Source of the DNA: Drosophila miranda
Taxonomy: Eukaryota; Arthropoda; Insecta; Diptera; Drosophilidae
Assembly (NCBI RefSeq): GCF_003369915.1
Contig: NC_046673.1
Span: 10,834,001 to 10,898,000, forward strand
Length of the DNA: 64,000 nt
Direction: 5' to 3'
Shown here: positions 23,501 through 50,615 of the stretch, piece after piece
How positions within the stretch are numbered: the first letter of the stretch is position 1
Layout: each line of letters starts with the position of its first letter
Program-made: the position numbers and the translations under genes
Notes under the pieces: generated by a model
Seen by the model: the letters and a program-made list of their open reading frames with translations, nothing else
Told to the model about the DNA's origin: nothing
Databases searched by the model: none

Positions 23501-24060
23501 AAAGCAAAAGCAACAACCACCTCTAATGCCACTTTCACCGCAAAAGCAAAGGCAAAAGCAAAGGCAAAAGCAAAGCAAAGCTTTTGCTACTTTTTTGTTG
23601 TCTCTCATTAAAATATTTGCTCACGTATGTGGTATTTTAGTTAATCAACGAAAATTTGTAATTAAAATTGCAAAAAAAACACACAAAAAACAAAAAAGAA
23701 ACAAACCTAAATGTTCGCCTTGACAACAAGAGCAATCGCAGGGAAGGCTGCGACATCGAAATCGAACTTGAAACAGCTGTCTGAAAGTGGCAGGTGGGAG
23801 GTGGGAGAGGAGTGTGTGCAATGTCAGAGGCTAGGCGGCGCCCCAGCTCCCAGCCACAGCCACAGCTCACACGTTGAACTTGCCTTAGAGCTCGCGTTCG
23901 GAGCTCTCTCGCTTAAACTCTCTCTCACTTGCTGGCGTTGTTCTCTCTCTGCTTTTTGCGTCGCGTGTCGTTCGTTCACCTGCTGCCAACAGCAGAAGGC
24001 TGAAGAGGCAGCAGGCAGGCAGAAGAGTGAATGAGAGAACAGAAGCAGCAGCAGTAGCAG
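18351..24060. other. Large minibrain intron with microsatellites
   Basis: No coding exon is recognised. Simple repeats include (CT)n at about 20371-20392, (GA)n at about 20499-20529, a GATA/GACA run at about 21327-21355 and several homopolymers. A GC-rich patch at 20170-20290, followed by an A-rich CAACAAC stretch, resembles an alternative first exon and promoter of minibrain, but I cannot confirm a donor. The block at 23860-24060 is rich in CTCTCT (GAGA-factor type) elements. Confidence 0.4.
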
Positions 24061-26287
24061 AACTTAGCAGCAGCAGAGTTCTCTCTCTCTCTCAAGCAGA
24101 GCAGAGCCACAGCAGAGAGAGAGAGAGCCGCAAACGCAGTTAACTTTTTAACAGTTTGTTTCTTAACAGCAGAACAGCAGCAGCAGCCAAGCGTCGTCGT
24201 GTTGTGTGTGTTTTTTTCCTATTCCTTATTATTATTATTTGCATTTTGCGACGCGGCGAATGCTGCGTTTAAACATAGAATTTATTCTAGTACATATACT
24301 TTAAATCTTTGTATAAATCACAGCTAAACTAATTCTTGTATACCTCTTCTCTCTCTGTTTTTTTTTTTTGCAGCCTTTTAGAGCCCTCTCTCTCTCTCTA
24401 TGGACCACCAACAGCTGTCTGATTTTCAAATGATTATTATGCAGAGAGGGTAAAAGAAAAAACAACAGAGCAGCCACCGGCACAGTGGAACAGACAGCAA
24501 GGATTATAAACAGCTGCTGCACAGTGGAACACCGGGGATTACAATGGAAAAAATCGGCAATGAAAATGAAAATCCTACAAAAACGGCCTCCACATTTTAA
24601 CAACAATTAAATCCCCCGCACCGAAAAGTCGTGTGATTAGACTGTTTGTTTGTTTTTAGACTTTAACATTTTTTTTTTAAATATTGTGTGTTGGATTTAT
24701 CGTGATTTTTTCAAATGGAATACCAATAATAATTGTGAAATGTTTGCATTGGATGATACCCCGCAAAATGTGCAACCGCAACAGAGCCGTCGCGACCACA
24801 AATCTTAAAGAAAATTCCTTTAAGATCAATAACAATACAAATTGCAGTAATCTAACAAAAACTACCATAACCTAAGAAAACAAAGAAAAGCAAAGCAAAA
24901 CAAAAGGCAAGGAAAAGCACAACGCAAAAGAGTAAAAAAGGTTGAGAAAACGCAGCAAAAAGTGGAATAACAAAAATTAAGCTTCAAACGAGACGTGTCG
25001 CGTGTAACGGGACGCAAGATCCGAGATCCCTTGAGCTTTTTGTAGAGGCGCCTGCATTTGCGTGTGTTCGTGCTTGTTTGCGTGTGCGTGAGTGCGTGTG
25101 CGAGAGTGCGTTTCTCGTGTGTGTGTGTGTGTGTGTGTTTTTGTTTTCATTAGAGCACACACACACGCTCGTGGGCCTGCCTCATAGAGGTGTGTGCGTG
25201 TGCGTGTGCCGCCGTATGCTCGATTTGCATGTGGGTATGTGTGTGGGTGAGTGCATTGCGTGTAATTGCTGTGCTAACGGTAAATAAATGAAAAGCACCG
25301 CTAAATGTGCTGCTGCGAGAAACATCAACAACAATAACAGCTGTAAACATAGTGTCATCTCACTCGGAAACACACAACAACAACAACAACAAAAACGAAA
25401 CATATGCAACCGAAGGAATGGAATGAAATAACAAGGAGGAATAAAACAGTGATATAACAACAACAAAAATACAACATTCAAAGCAAATCCCAACAAACAA
25501 CAAAAAGACTTTAAACGAATGTGTTCATAATTTTAAATAAAAAAAACTAACAAAAGTAAGAAACAATCGCAACGCAAAAACAACAACAAAAAAGTATTCG
25601 ACAACAACAACAACAACAAAATACAAACACACACAAATACACAAACATACATACATAAACACATACATAAAAATATATATATATATCTATATGCATAAAT
25701 ACCATATAAATATAGCCACACATATACATATACAACTACATATGTAATATCTTGTATACACGAACAAAAAAACAAACAAAAAGCAATAAAAGCAAATCGC
25801 AAATGCAATCCAATATTCAAGAACAACGACACGAAGAAAGCGGAAGCTACACGGAAGAGGAGTAACCGATAGAAGACACAAGACAGAACACATAACGACA
25901 TCTGAAGAAAAGAAAACAACCAGAAAAAGGACGAAGAACCAAAAGCAACCGAAGAAGTAGAACCATAAGGAAAGCAGCGAAAGCAACACGCGAATCAAGA
26001 AGTAGAAGGAAAAAAACTAAATTTAAAAACATTTAATTTATAGAAAATCACAAAACAAAACCAACCAAAATCTGACATAATTTGATTCAATTTATCCAAA
26101 ATCATATGAACAAATAACGCAATATATATACATAGATATATATAGTATATATATTATATACATATGTTATATATATATAAAGAGTAAAATATATATATAT
26201 ACACACGATATATATATTTAGATAAATCTAAGAACTAATTCATTAATCATTCAACCGCGTAAACCAACAAAAAACATCAGCCCCCAC
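24061..26287 (+). other. Probable minibrain 5' leader region
   Basis: GAGAGAG/CTCTCT elements cluster at 24070-24130. From about 24870 to the coding start the plus strand is strikingly A-rich and T-poor, built of AAAC/CAACAA motifs, with TA-rich patches near 26120-26220. Such strand-asymmetric A-rich sequence is typical of long unstructured fly 5' leaders. It runs straight into the ATG at 26288. Whether it is one exon or several is not resolved. Confidence 0.45.
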
Positions 26288-42649
<16,362 letters not shown>

Positions 42650-43383
42650 CCTAAAGCGTTATCCCTTATCGTCTTTTAATATGTAATACTATTTTTTTTG
42701 TGCACCACCGTTCTGTCGTGGCGTGGAGCGCTCATTGTCCCGCTGCCCAGAAATACCGCTATTTATTGCAGCCAATCATCCATTATCACAAAACCCACAC
42801 ACACACGCACACCTACTGTCTGGTGTAGAAGAACGGTTGTGTGGTGGAATATAAGACTAGCTTATATCCCACGATCCACAAAGAACAGTTGCTCCAGTAC
42901 TCGTGGGACAAATCCACCCACATACACACACATATAACAAATCTAGCTGAATTTGACCCTCACACCCACACACATACACTCAAATATGGTTTAGTCACTT
43001 CACACCCACGTACACACACACACGTTCTAAAAACGCTCCCAGCAGTCGTCTTGCTTCCAACTGCGTGGAAACCCCCTGGAAATGCGTTTTTAGAACCCAT
43101 TATTTTTTTTGGTCTAATTTTAATGCTTAAATTAAATCTTTAATTGTAACCATAACGACATAACATTAAACTATAAACGAATCAAAATTAAACTATATTT
43201 AATTGTTAATTTAAATTATGTAATTTTATTTTGAAGAGAAATCGCTAGTAATATACAAAAGAAAACTGTATGCTTAATTTAAGCAAAACAAAAAAAAAAA
43301 ACCAGCAACGATCATCACTATTTCATTTCCAAAGGAATAAGATTTTGTGGGACAAGGGGAACTGACTGGCTCTAGTCGGTGAC
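42650..43383. other. Minibrain 3' UTR and convergent spacer
   Basis: Follows the minibrain stop. ATTAAA variants at about 43164 and 43186 could be its poly(A) signals. A minus-strand AATAAA (complement of 43225-43230) fits the end of CG6769. The two 3' ends therefore come close to each other. CA-rich tracts occur near 42790-43020. No coding exon. Confidence 0.5.
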
Positions 43384-44764
43384 TTAGATGAGGATCTGGG
43401 CACGATAGTGCTTTTGCAGTTTATTGGCCTTGGTGCCGAGCTTCATCTGCCACTTGGATTGGACACGCTTCATGAGATGTATGTCGCGTGCCTTGCTGGC
43501 CGCTGCTTTCTGCTGTGTCTGGGTCCAGCCGAGGGCCCGATACTCGCTGAGCACATGGTGCAGCTTGCGGTCGGACTTCTTTAGGACAACGCCGCGCTCT
43601 GGATGGAGTCGCTGCTTATAGTAGCGCAACAGGGATCGATGGCCAATGACAGCGCCCGAGGGTAGCACCAGCTGGTACTCATCGCCGTCGAGCATATCCG
43701 GCACTACCTCCTCGTCGATGTCCATGCCGTCTTTCTGTTTTTTGGAGAAGGGGGGGGGGGGGGGGGGGGGGGGACATTGAACTCGGAAAGCAGGAAAGGA
43801 TAGGAAAGAATGTACTCACGTTATCTGGATAACTCTCGCTGTAATCATAGTAATCTGCGTATTCGGCCAGGGCCACGCCCTCGTGCAGCATCTGACAGTG
43901 GCCCTTGTCGACCATGTGCTTGCGGACAGAGTCCAGGGAGTAGAAGGTCTTGCCGCGATCGTTGCACCACAAGCATACAAAATAATTGGCCACCTTCTCG
44001 CCCAAATAGTAGAGCAGACCCTCCAGATCGGTGCAGAATTCGGTGTCGGGTATGAAGAAGGAATGTGCTACGGACATGTGTTTCAAGTTCTCTACCATAT
44101 CCTCGCTAGTCTGTTTGCAGAAGAGACAATCGCGCTCTGTCAACGGATTCTCAGGTATCTTGTCCCACTCATCCGAGTCCACCTGTGGGCGAGAAATGGA
44201 AAAGAGGATGAATGTTATGGCCGCTAGCCGCCGAGAAAAAACACCTACCTCCTCCTCATCGATATCCTCAAAGTCATCATCGTCGACTTCATCGTCCTCC
44301 TCGCCATCAACTTGCTTGGCACGCTCGGCGAACGCCAGACGACCCTTTCCAGCAGCGGCGGCCGCCAGAGCAGGATGGGGACGCGGCTCCACCACGCTCC
44401 TGGTGCAGACAGAGGCCGAAACTGTGCTGCTGCTGCCGGCACTGGACGTCATCTGCTGCCGCTCGAACCTGACCAGGCACTCCTTGTGCTTCTTGCTGTT
44501 CAGGTGATTGTCGTGGGCCTTCTGGCTGCTAAACTGCTTGCGGCAGGCGTTGCAATAAGAGCTCATTTTCTGCTCCTCCAAAGCCATCTCGGTGGCACTG
44601 CGTGCACTCAGTACGCGCTGCTGGAACTCCTCCGCCGTCACCGGGGGCAGCTGGGCCACGCGCCGCTTCAGGTTGTAGCGATGCCAATCTGTTTTGTAGT
44701 GCTCGCGCTGCACCTCAGCGGTGGCGAAACGCGCATCACAATTGAGGCACGTGAACTGCGACAT
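43384..44764 (-). CDS. CG6769: ZNF622/Rei1-family zinc-finger protein
   Basis: Three exons (44764-44249, 44182-43820, 43734-43384), 409 residues, the expected size for the family. It has four C2H2-type fingers: one from residue 5 (CLNCDARF), one near 70 (CNACRKQF), one near 205 (CLFCKQ, with HMSVAH) and one near 255 (CLWCND, with KHMVDKGH). An acidic stretch of Asp/Glu lies around 150-172. The C-terminus includes YQLVLPSG and ends with a basic helix, as in yeast Rei1. Rei1 and ZNF622 act in late cytoplasmic maturation of the 60S ribosomal subunit, releasing and recycling export factors. The first intron (66 bp) has no stop in frame. The second (85 bp) has 24 C residues just before its acceptor. 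It is divergent from Arp8 and convergent with minibrain. Confidence 0.9.
43750..43773. repeat. Homopolymer, 24 G (C on the coding strand) in an intron
   Basis: A 24-base G run lies inside the second CG6769 intron. On the sense strand it is a C tract ending about 15 bases from the intron's AG, where the polypyrimidine tract is expected. Confidence 0.85.
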
Positions 44765-46278
44765 TTCGGATGCACACAGACACGGAAATCAGATCCTGAT
44801 ATATCTCTAAATAGTTCACTTTTAATTTCACAACAGAAACTTCTGGGGCCGTGTATGTCTGGTGTTTTTGGAAATTCTGATACAAACCACGTTCTTTTCC
44901 TTGATATTGTCGATCAAATATATGGTCCGACCCTCAGAAATATACCAAAACATACCGTCTCATTTAAAAAAAATACCGTAAATATACTGACGAATTCAAG
45001 TTCTATTTTACATATTCCTCGTTTTTGATCTTCCGTGGAATATTACTAGCTATAAAGCACATTTAGCTATGCCCACATAATTTTATACGATTCATGAATA
45101 ATTTTTCTACTTAACTGGCTTATTTTAACCACTTGCTTTTATTGTATTTTGGGTAAAAAAAGATTTTAGCGAAAAAAGTCAAACAAATTAAAGTAATAAA
45201 ACGTAAGAGAAAAATCGTTCCAATTGCTCAATTTCTTTATTTCGTTGAATAATGCCGGCTAACTAAACCCCTTAGATCTGCCCACATAATTGTATCCGAT
45301 TGATGAATCAGTTTTTACTTGATTGACTTATTTAAAACACTTGGTTTTACTGGATTTCTATATACCATTGAAAATGAAATTTAATTGATTGATGAAATTG
45401 ACAAAATATACCACTATATACCGATATACCGTAAATATACTAACGAATTCTCTTTTCCTTTGTATCGATATCTCTATAGTTGCTGCAGAATATCGATGGT
45501 GAGGTCGACCGGCAGCCATGACAAGTAAAAATACGTTAAAATACAGGAAATACGTCACAGACAAAGCTTAATCACACTTTGTGTTTGGTCAAGTTTTTTC
45601 GTTGTCTTTCAGTCATACAATATTTGCATATTGCATTGTATTAATGGTAAAAACAAAATACGTTTTGGAATGATTCTTTGGTTTCGATGTTGTTCCCCGA
45701 TTTCGGCATTCTTATATGCTTCCATATCTTAATGTGTATGTGTATGGAGACCATAATTAATTTCCACTATATATTTACTAGCCAGTTGAAGGGGCCAAGC
45801 CTGTTAGATCAATGAATATTGCTCAAGATTGAACAGCTGAAAAATAACCGATTATAACCCTCACTCGTCATATCTTATAAGAAATAAGATAACCGCTAGC
45901 AGCGAAACCCATAATTCTTCAAACCAATGATATTATATTGGAGTTGATGGTGGTATTCATCTAAATCGTCAGCGTCTATGGGAACGTTTAGTACGTGTAG
46001 GGCCATTACCAATTCTGTGATTCGGGTCAAATTTAAGCCCAAATTCATTGACATGTCTCCCATTTTGATTTTTTTACTCCTGTTGGACTTGAACTTACAT
46101 TTAAATTATGACAGAAAAGGATATACCGCTAAAATTGACAGCTTTGATGGCAACTATCGACTGCACCGGGGCTCACAAGGCACCAGCTGACGTGCTATAC
46201 TCGTGTGTATCGAGTACAGTCCCATCGCTAAGCAGACATCGCCATGGCGAAAACTGTGAGAAATTTCTTCTTCAGGCC
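44765..46278. promoter_or_regulatory. Divergent CG6769-Arp8 intergenic region with repeats and a DRE
   Basis: Contains inverted, diverged copies of the repeat family upstream of minibrain (about 44920-45160 and 45240-45480). These are recognisable by GACCCTCAG, TACCGTCTCATTTAAA, TACCGTAAATATACTGACGA and CTTGCTTTTATTGTATTTTG. An exact DRE is at 45463-45470 and another ATCGAT near 45493. The remaining 700 bp up to Arp8 is AT-rich with no coding features recognised. An in-frame ATG at 46108 could extend Arp8 upstream. Confidence 0.55.
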
Positions 46279-48269
46279 ATGGCAGCCTTCACCTACCCTC
46301 TCCCAACCACAGAAGAATCAATTATGCAGTAAGTGCACGATTCCCTTGGCATCCAGCGGATCAGAAAATGAATAAACTATTTGCAGCCGGTCGCGCGCCA
46401 GCAGCACCAGCAGCGGCCGCCTGCAGGCATCGCAACAGGTCCAGCCATTGGATGCACCCAAAATCATTGTGATACATCCGGGGTCGCAGCATTTGCGAAT
46501 TGGCCGGGCCTGTGACCTTAATCCGCTGACCATGCTCCATGCGGTCGCCTACAAGCGGAAGCACCAGGAGGGCGACTGGCCCTACCATGACCCGATGCTG
46601 CCGTCGCTGGACAACATAAATCCCGCACAACTGCAGGTCGAGTTTGAGGAGCAGCGACTAATCGCGTCGCGCATACTGCAAAATTGTGTGATCGACGACA
46701 AACAACGGTTGCGCGTGGCAACGCCTCCGCAGCAGCTGGCCCACTTCAATCGCAAGAGTGTGGCCGAGAAGATACCGCCGCCTGGTAATCTAAGCGAAGA
46801 GCGGAACAGGCAGTGGCTGGACCGGGACGCACCGGTGCTCTTCGATGAGCAGATCCTGAGGCTGAGCACCTTCGATGCTCGCGACTACGACATCCACTTC
46901 CCCATCCAGCGGGGAGAACTGAATGTACACAAGCAGAAAGGTGGCTCTCTGCAGGTAAGCCTAGAGTCAGCCTTTGGCCAGCACAGTCAATAGTCAACGA
47001 TTGCCCTTCTTGTAGTGTACGTTGCAGCACATTGAGCGGATATGGTCGTACGCACTGGAGGCTCGACTGAAGATTAATTTGCGCGATCTTCGCACCCATT
47101 CGGCCGTTCTGGTGGTCAACGATGTCTATGTGCGGCGACATCTGCGTGAGTTTATGACCCTTCTGCTGCAGCGTCTCGGCTTCCAGCGTTGCTTCCTGGT
47201 ACAGGACAGTGTCGCCTCCACCTATGGGGCGGGTATTGGCTTCGGCTGTGTGGTGGATATTGGCGCGCAGAAGACCTCTATTGCCTGCATAGAGGACGGC
47301 ATTTCCCAGCTTAATTCGCGGGTACGGTTGCAGTATGGCGGCGGTGACATTAACCAGGTGCTGCTCATGCTGTTGCGCAAGTGTGGATTCCCCTACCGCG
47401 AGTGCAGTGTCCAGGACAGCTATGTTGATGCCCGCCTGATGGACAAGCTGAAGGAGCGCTTCTGTCATCTCAATGCCAAAGTGTGTGGGGCCCAGGAGAA
47501 GCAGTTCCATCTGAGGAAACAGAATGGTCAGTGGCTGCGTTACACCCTACAGGTGGGCGACGAGGCCATAATGGCCCCCCTGGCCTTCTTTCACACCGAA
47601 CTGCTGAACATTACGGGCAAGGCGAGAAAGGCCTTCACACAGCAGCCGCCCCAGGAGCAGTACGACTGCGAGGATTGCTTCGATGCCGAGTATCTGCGGG
47701 AGACGGGTCGAAAGAATGGCGCTCGTGCAGCAGATCCAATCGTTGCACAGCTTCTCGCCCAGCCACGCCCCCTACCGCCCATTACAGCCGATGACGAGGA
47801 GTTGAATGTGGTCGATCAGGATGAGCCTTCCTCTAACGGCGTCGCCGTGCACAACACCAGCAGCCCCAGCGTCGGTCATCCGCAAAAGCATTTCGCTGAC
47901 ACTGCGAATGGAGTGTATCAGTACGGCCAGGGTCAAGTGATGCCACTGGATCAAGCTGTCCTCGAGGCCATTGGCCGTTGCGCCACCAACGAGACAAAGC
48001 GCAAGATGTACGGCTCCATTCTGCTCGTAGGCAGCAGCGTGAAGATACCCGGCCTGGCCGCCTGGCTGCAAAGCTGCATCAGCCTGCAGGTGCAGCCCGG
48101 CACCGAGGTGAATGTGTTCACCAAAGGCATGGATGCGGGTATGGTGGCTTGGAAGGGTGCGGCCATCATGTCGGTGCTGGAGAGTGCCAGAGAGCTATGG
48201 ATAACGCAGGTTGACTGGAGTCGGCATGGTCTCCGCCTACTCCGAGAGCGATCGCCATTTCTTTGGTGA
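46279..48269 (+). CDS. Arp8: Actin-related protein 8, INO80 complex subunit
   Basis: Exons 46279-46328, 46387-46954 and 47016-48269 give 623 residues from this start. The order of motifs follows human ARP8: IIVIHPGSQHLRIGRA near 45, the YDIHFPIQRGELN block, VVDIGAQKTS with IEDGISQLN, the YGGGDINQ segment, FPYREC, FCHLN and the tail AWKGAA, LWITQVDW, LLRERSPFLW. Arp8 supports DNA/nucleosome binding by the INO80 chromatin remodeller in the nucleus. The actin-fold insertions are divergent, as in all ARP8s. The start is uncertain. The same frame is open to an ATG at 46108, which would add 57 residues; I prefer 46279 because it gives a length closer to what I recall for fly Arp8. A third ATG at 46244 is out of phase. 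A poly(A) signal lies at 48397-48402. Confidence 0.9.
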
Positions 48270-48668
48270 TTCTCTGGTCCCTCCCTCGCTCAGCTACATG
48301 GAATTTCGAATATGTTAAGGTCCATTGTCATTATCATTAAGTGATTAAAATTAAGTCAGAATTCAGTAGTAAAACTTAAGATGCCGACCAAAGCACAATA
48401 AACTATAGAGCGTCACAAAGAAAACACGGAACTTAGAACTGCACAACGATGATTCCCTGCTGTGGGAAAGGCCAGCTATCCAATCTTGACGGATAAATAA
48501 ACAGGAGATGGCTGTCGGCAGATGCCCTCTTCTGATAATTCAAAACACGCTGCTTATCAAAAAATAACATGGATAATAACAAAACAAAAGAATTTACAAT
48601 CGAAAACATTGAAAAACATTGCACGGGGATGGAATATGTGTGGAGGTCAAGAGCCGCAACGAATCATA

Positions 48669-49332
48669 TCAGGCCAAATACTTCGGCGCACTGGAGCCCA
48701 TGTAGTGGTACAGATCCCCCAGTGTGGAGCGCACCAGTTTGGCTTTTATGGTTTCACGCTGCAGGCGCCGGTATGCCTCGAACCGGTGGCAGCCGCCGAA
48801 GCTGAAGTAATATTGGCCGCCCTCGCTACCCGTTATCCACAGCAAGTCGATTGGGGGCACCTCCTCCTCGCTGACCTCGCCCTGAGGGAGAGACAAACAC
48901 AAAGAGAGAAAGAGATATGTGTAAGCCTGCGTGTTGATTGCGGGGATCAGTGTTGCGACGCACCTTGATGGTGTCCATGAGCGAGATCACTTTCTGCTCA
49001 TCCAATATGGAGGGTATGGGACGTTTGATCACACTCATTGGTACATGATGGACCTCTGATATTCCCGCTGAATGCACTGTGGTGTCCATGCTGGCGGCAG
49101 CGCTACTCTGTGTGGAAGAAATCAACCCAATAAAAGTTGTGAAATTTTCCAGCATAAATAACAACAACAACATTAACACTTCAAGCCGTTATCGGTGGCA
49201 CAGGGTTGCCAAACCACCTGTGGCTGGAGCCCTTACGTGGGTGTGGATTGTGTGGACTGGATTCTGGATTCTGTGCAGGATTAGAGGAATGCGTCTGCTC
49301 GACTCCCGTACGAAATGACTAATGAACTTCAT
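48669..49332 (-). CDS. Srx: Sulfiredoxin with a presequence-like N-terminus
   Basis: Exons 49332-49237, 49107-48964 and 48881-48669 give 150 residues. Sulfiredoxin uses ATP to reduce sulfinic acid forms of 2-Cys peroxiredoxins. The signature [10 protein letters not shown] carries the catalytic Cys111. Upstream are the conserved [12 protein letters not shown] segment (about 54-65) and LDEQKV. The first exon encodes 32 residues, [19 protein letters not shown] and onward, rich in Arg/His, Ser and hydrophobics with one Glu. That composition resembles a mitochondrial targeting sequence. An internal Met in exon 2 (position 39, start MDTTVH) would give a short cytosolic form. The gene is convergent with Arp8 and divergent from the oxidase gene. 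No introns show anomalies; the last donor (GTGCGT) is a little weak. Confidence 0.9.
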
Positions 49333-50615
49333 GGCGCACCGTCAGCTCCAATCGAAAGCTATTTTGCGTTGCGGCGTTGAAACTTGTTTTACTGTGCGAT
49401 ACGTTACTCCTACATACATACATATGTACATATGCATGTCATATGCATAGATGGTATGTACTGTACGGCATGTACCGTATGTATGTACATGTATTTACCG
49501 CTATGCGAGTATGTTTTGTTGCACTCTTATGCATAATCAACGCTGCCGTCGTTGACTCTCCTTCGCCTTCTTGTGGCCCCGCGATCCCAACAAATGAAGA
49601 CGAACACACACATACAGTGTTGCTTTTGCGATAAAAGTAAACGAAATCGAAAACAAAATTCAAAATACGGTACCAAAAAGCGTAGAGGGTGGTGGGAGCC
49701 AGATTGGGGGTACTACTACTACTCTTGAGGCTCGGCTGGTGGGCATTCGTTTTGATTAGGACAGCGTCAGAAGAAGAAATTAAAATGTGTAATCTACGAT
49801 GGCAATATTTCCGTTGGTTGTTTTTCAGCGTCCCCTATCAAAAGATAAATGTGTGTACCTCGTACTATACTACTTACATATGTACATGCAAACGGCAGAG
49901 GGGTAGCAAAGAGTGCTGTGCCCGATAGCGGATGCTACTCGTACTTGTTCTCTCTCTCGCTGAGTACGTACTTTGACACCTCTTTAAAACAAACAACAAC
50001 AAAAAGATCTTCGAATGCAGTTTGAAACCCCCCCTCCCACATCGGCCGGAGGTGCAACGCTTGCCAACACTGGCCAAATTGAAATTTCAAATTTGAATTG
50101 TAAAATCAGTCAGAGCTGAAGAGTTTTTGATTGATTGCGATTGATTTCCCGGCAAGATCAGATAGAGTTTTGCGAATATCAGAATGTGGGCCAAGGTGCA
50201 CTCGGTATTTCCCCGCTATGCAGAAATCAATAGCAAATTCAAGATCTTTCATAGAGAAGCGTCAGCAAAAGAGGCACCACAGAAGTAGTATCTCTGATCG
50301 AAACTCCCTTTTGGCAGTTCCGAACAATCTTCAATTAACTGTTACGCCTTGTTCGACAAGCAGACACCAGATTCCGATTCCGAGCAATCTCTGTGTGGCT
50401 GTCGCTTCTTTCTGGCTCTGGAATAATTACCGGGCGTAAGAAGTTGCGTTGCGCCTTACAAAAGGTAACCGATGGCGGAAACTCATTAACAGTTACGTTT
50501 GGCAGTCTGCCACAGCCACAAATGAGCGTTAACATCCATTAAGCGGCATAGGCACACCCATTTGCCAACATATTCCCTACTATTTATTACAATACTTTTG
50601 TGTTTTGATGCGAAA
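49333..50615. other. Divergent intergenic region between Srx and the multicopper oxidase
   Basis: No coding exon recognised. Contains alternating TACATA/TGTACA repeats near 49410-49490 and short ACT repeats near 49712. Promoters of both flanking genes should lie here, but no DRE, Motif 1 or clear TATA box was identified. Confidence 0.45.

Noticed and set aside
25533-25919. A 128-codon hydrophobic minus-strand frame in the leader region
   Set aside because: It is an artefact of the A-rich plus strand (TTT/TTG codons on the minus strand give Phe/Leu).
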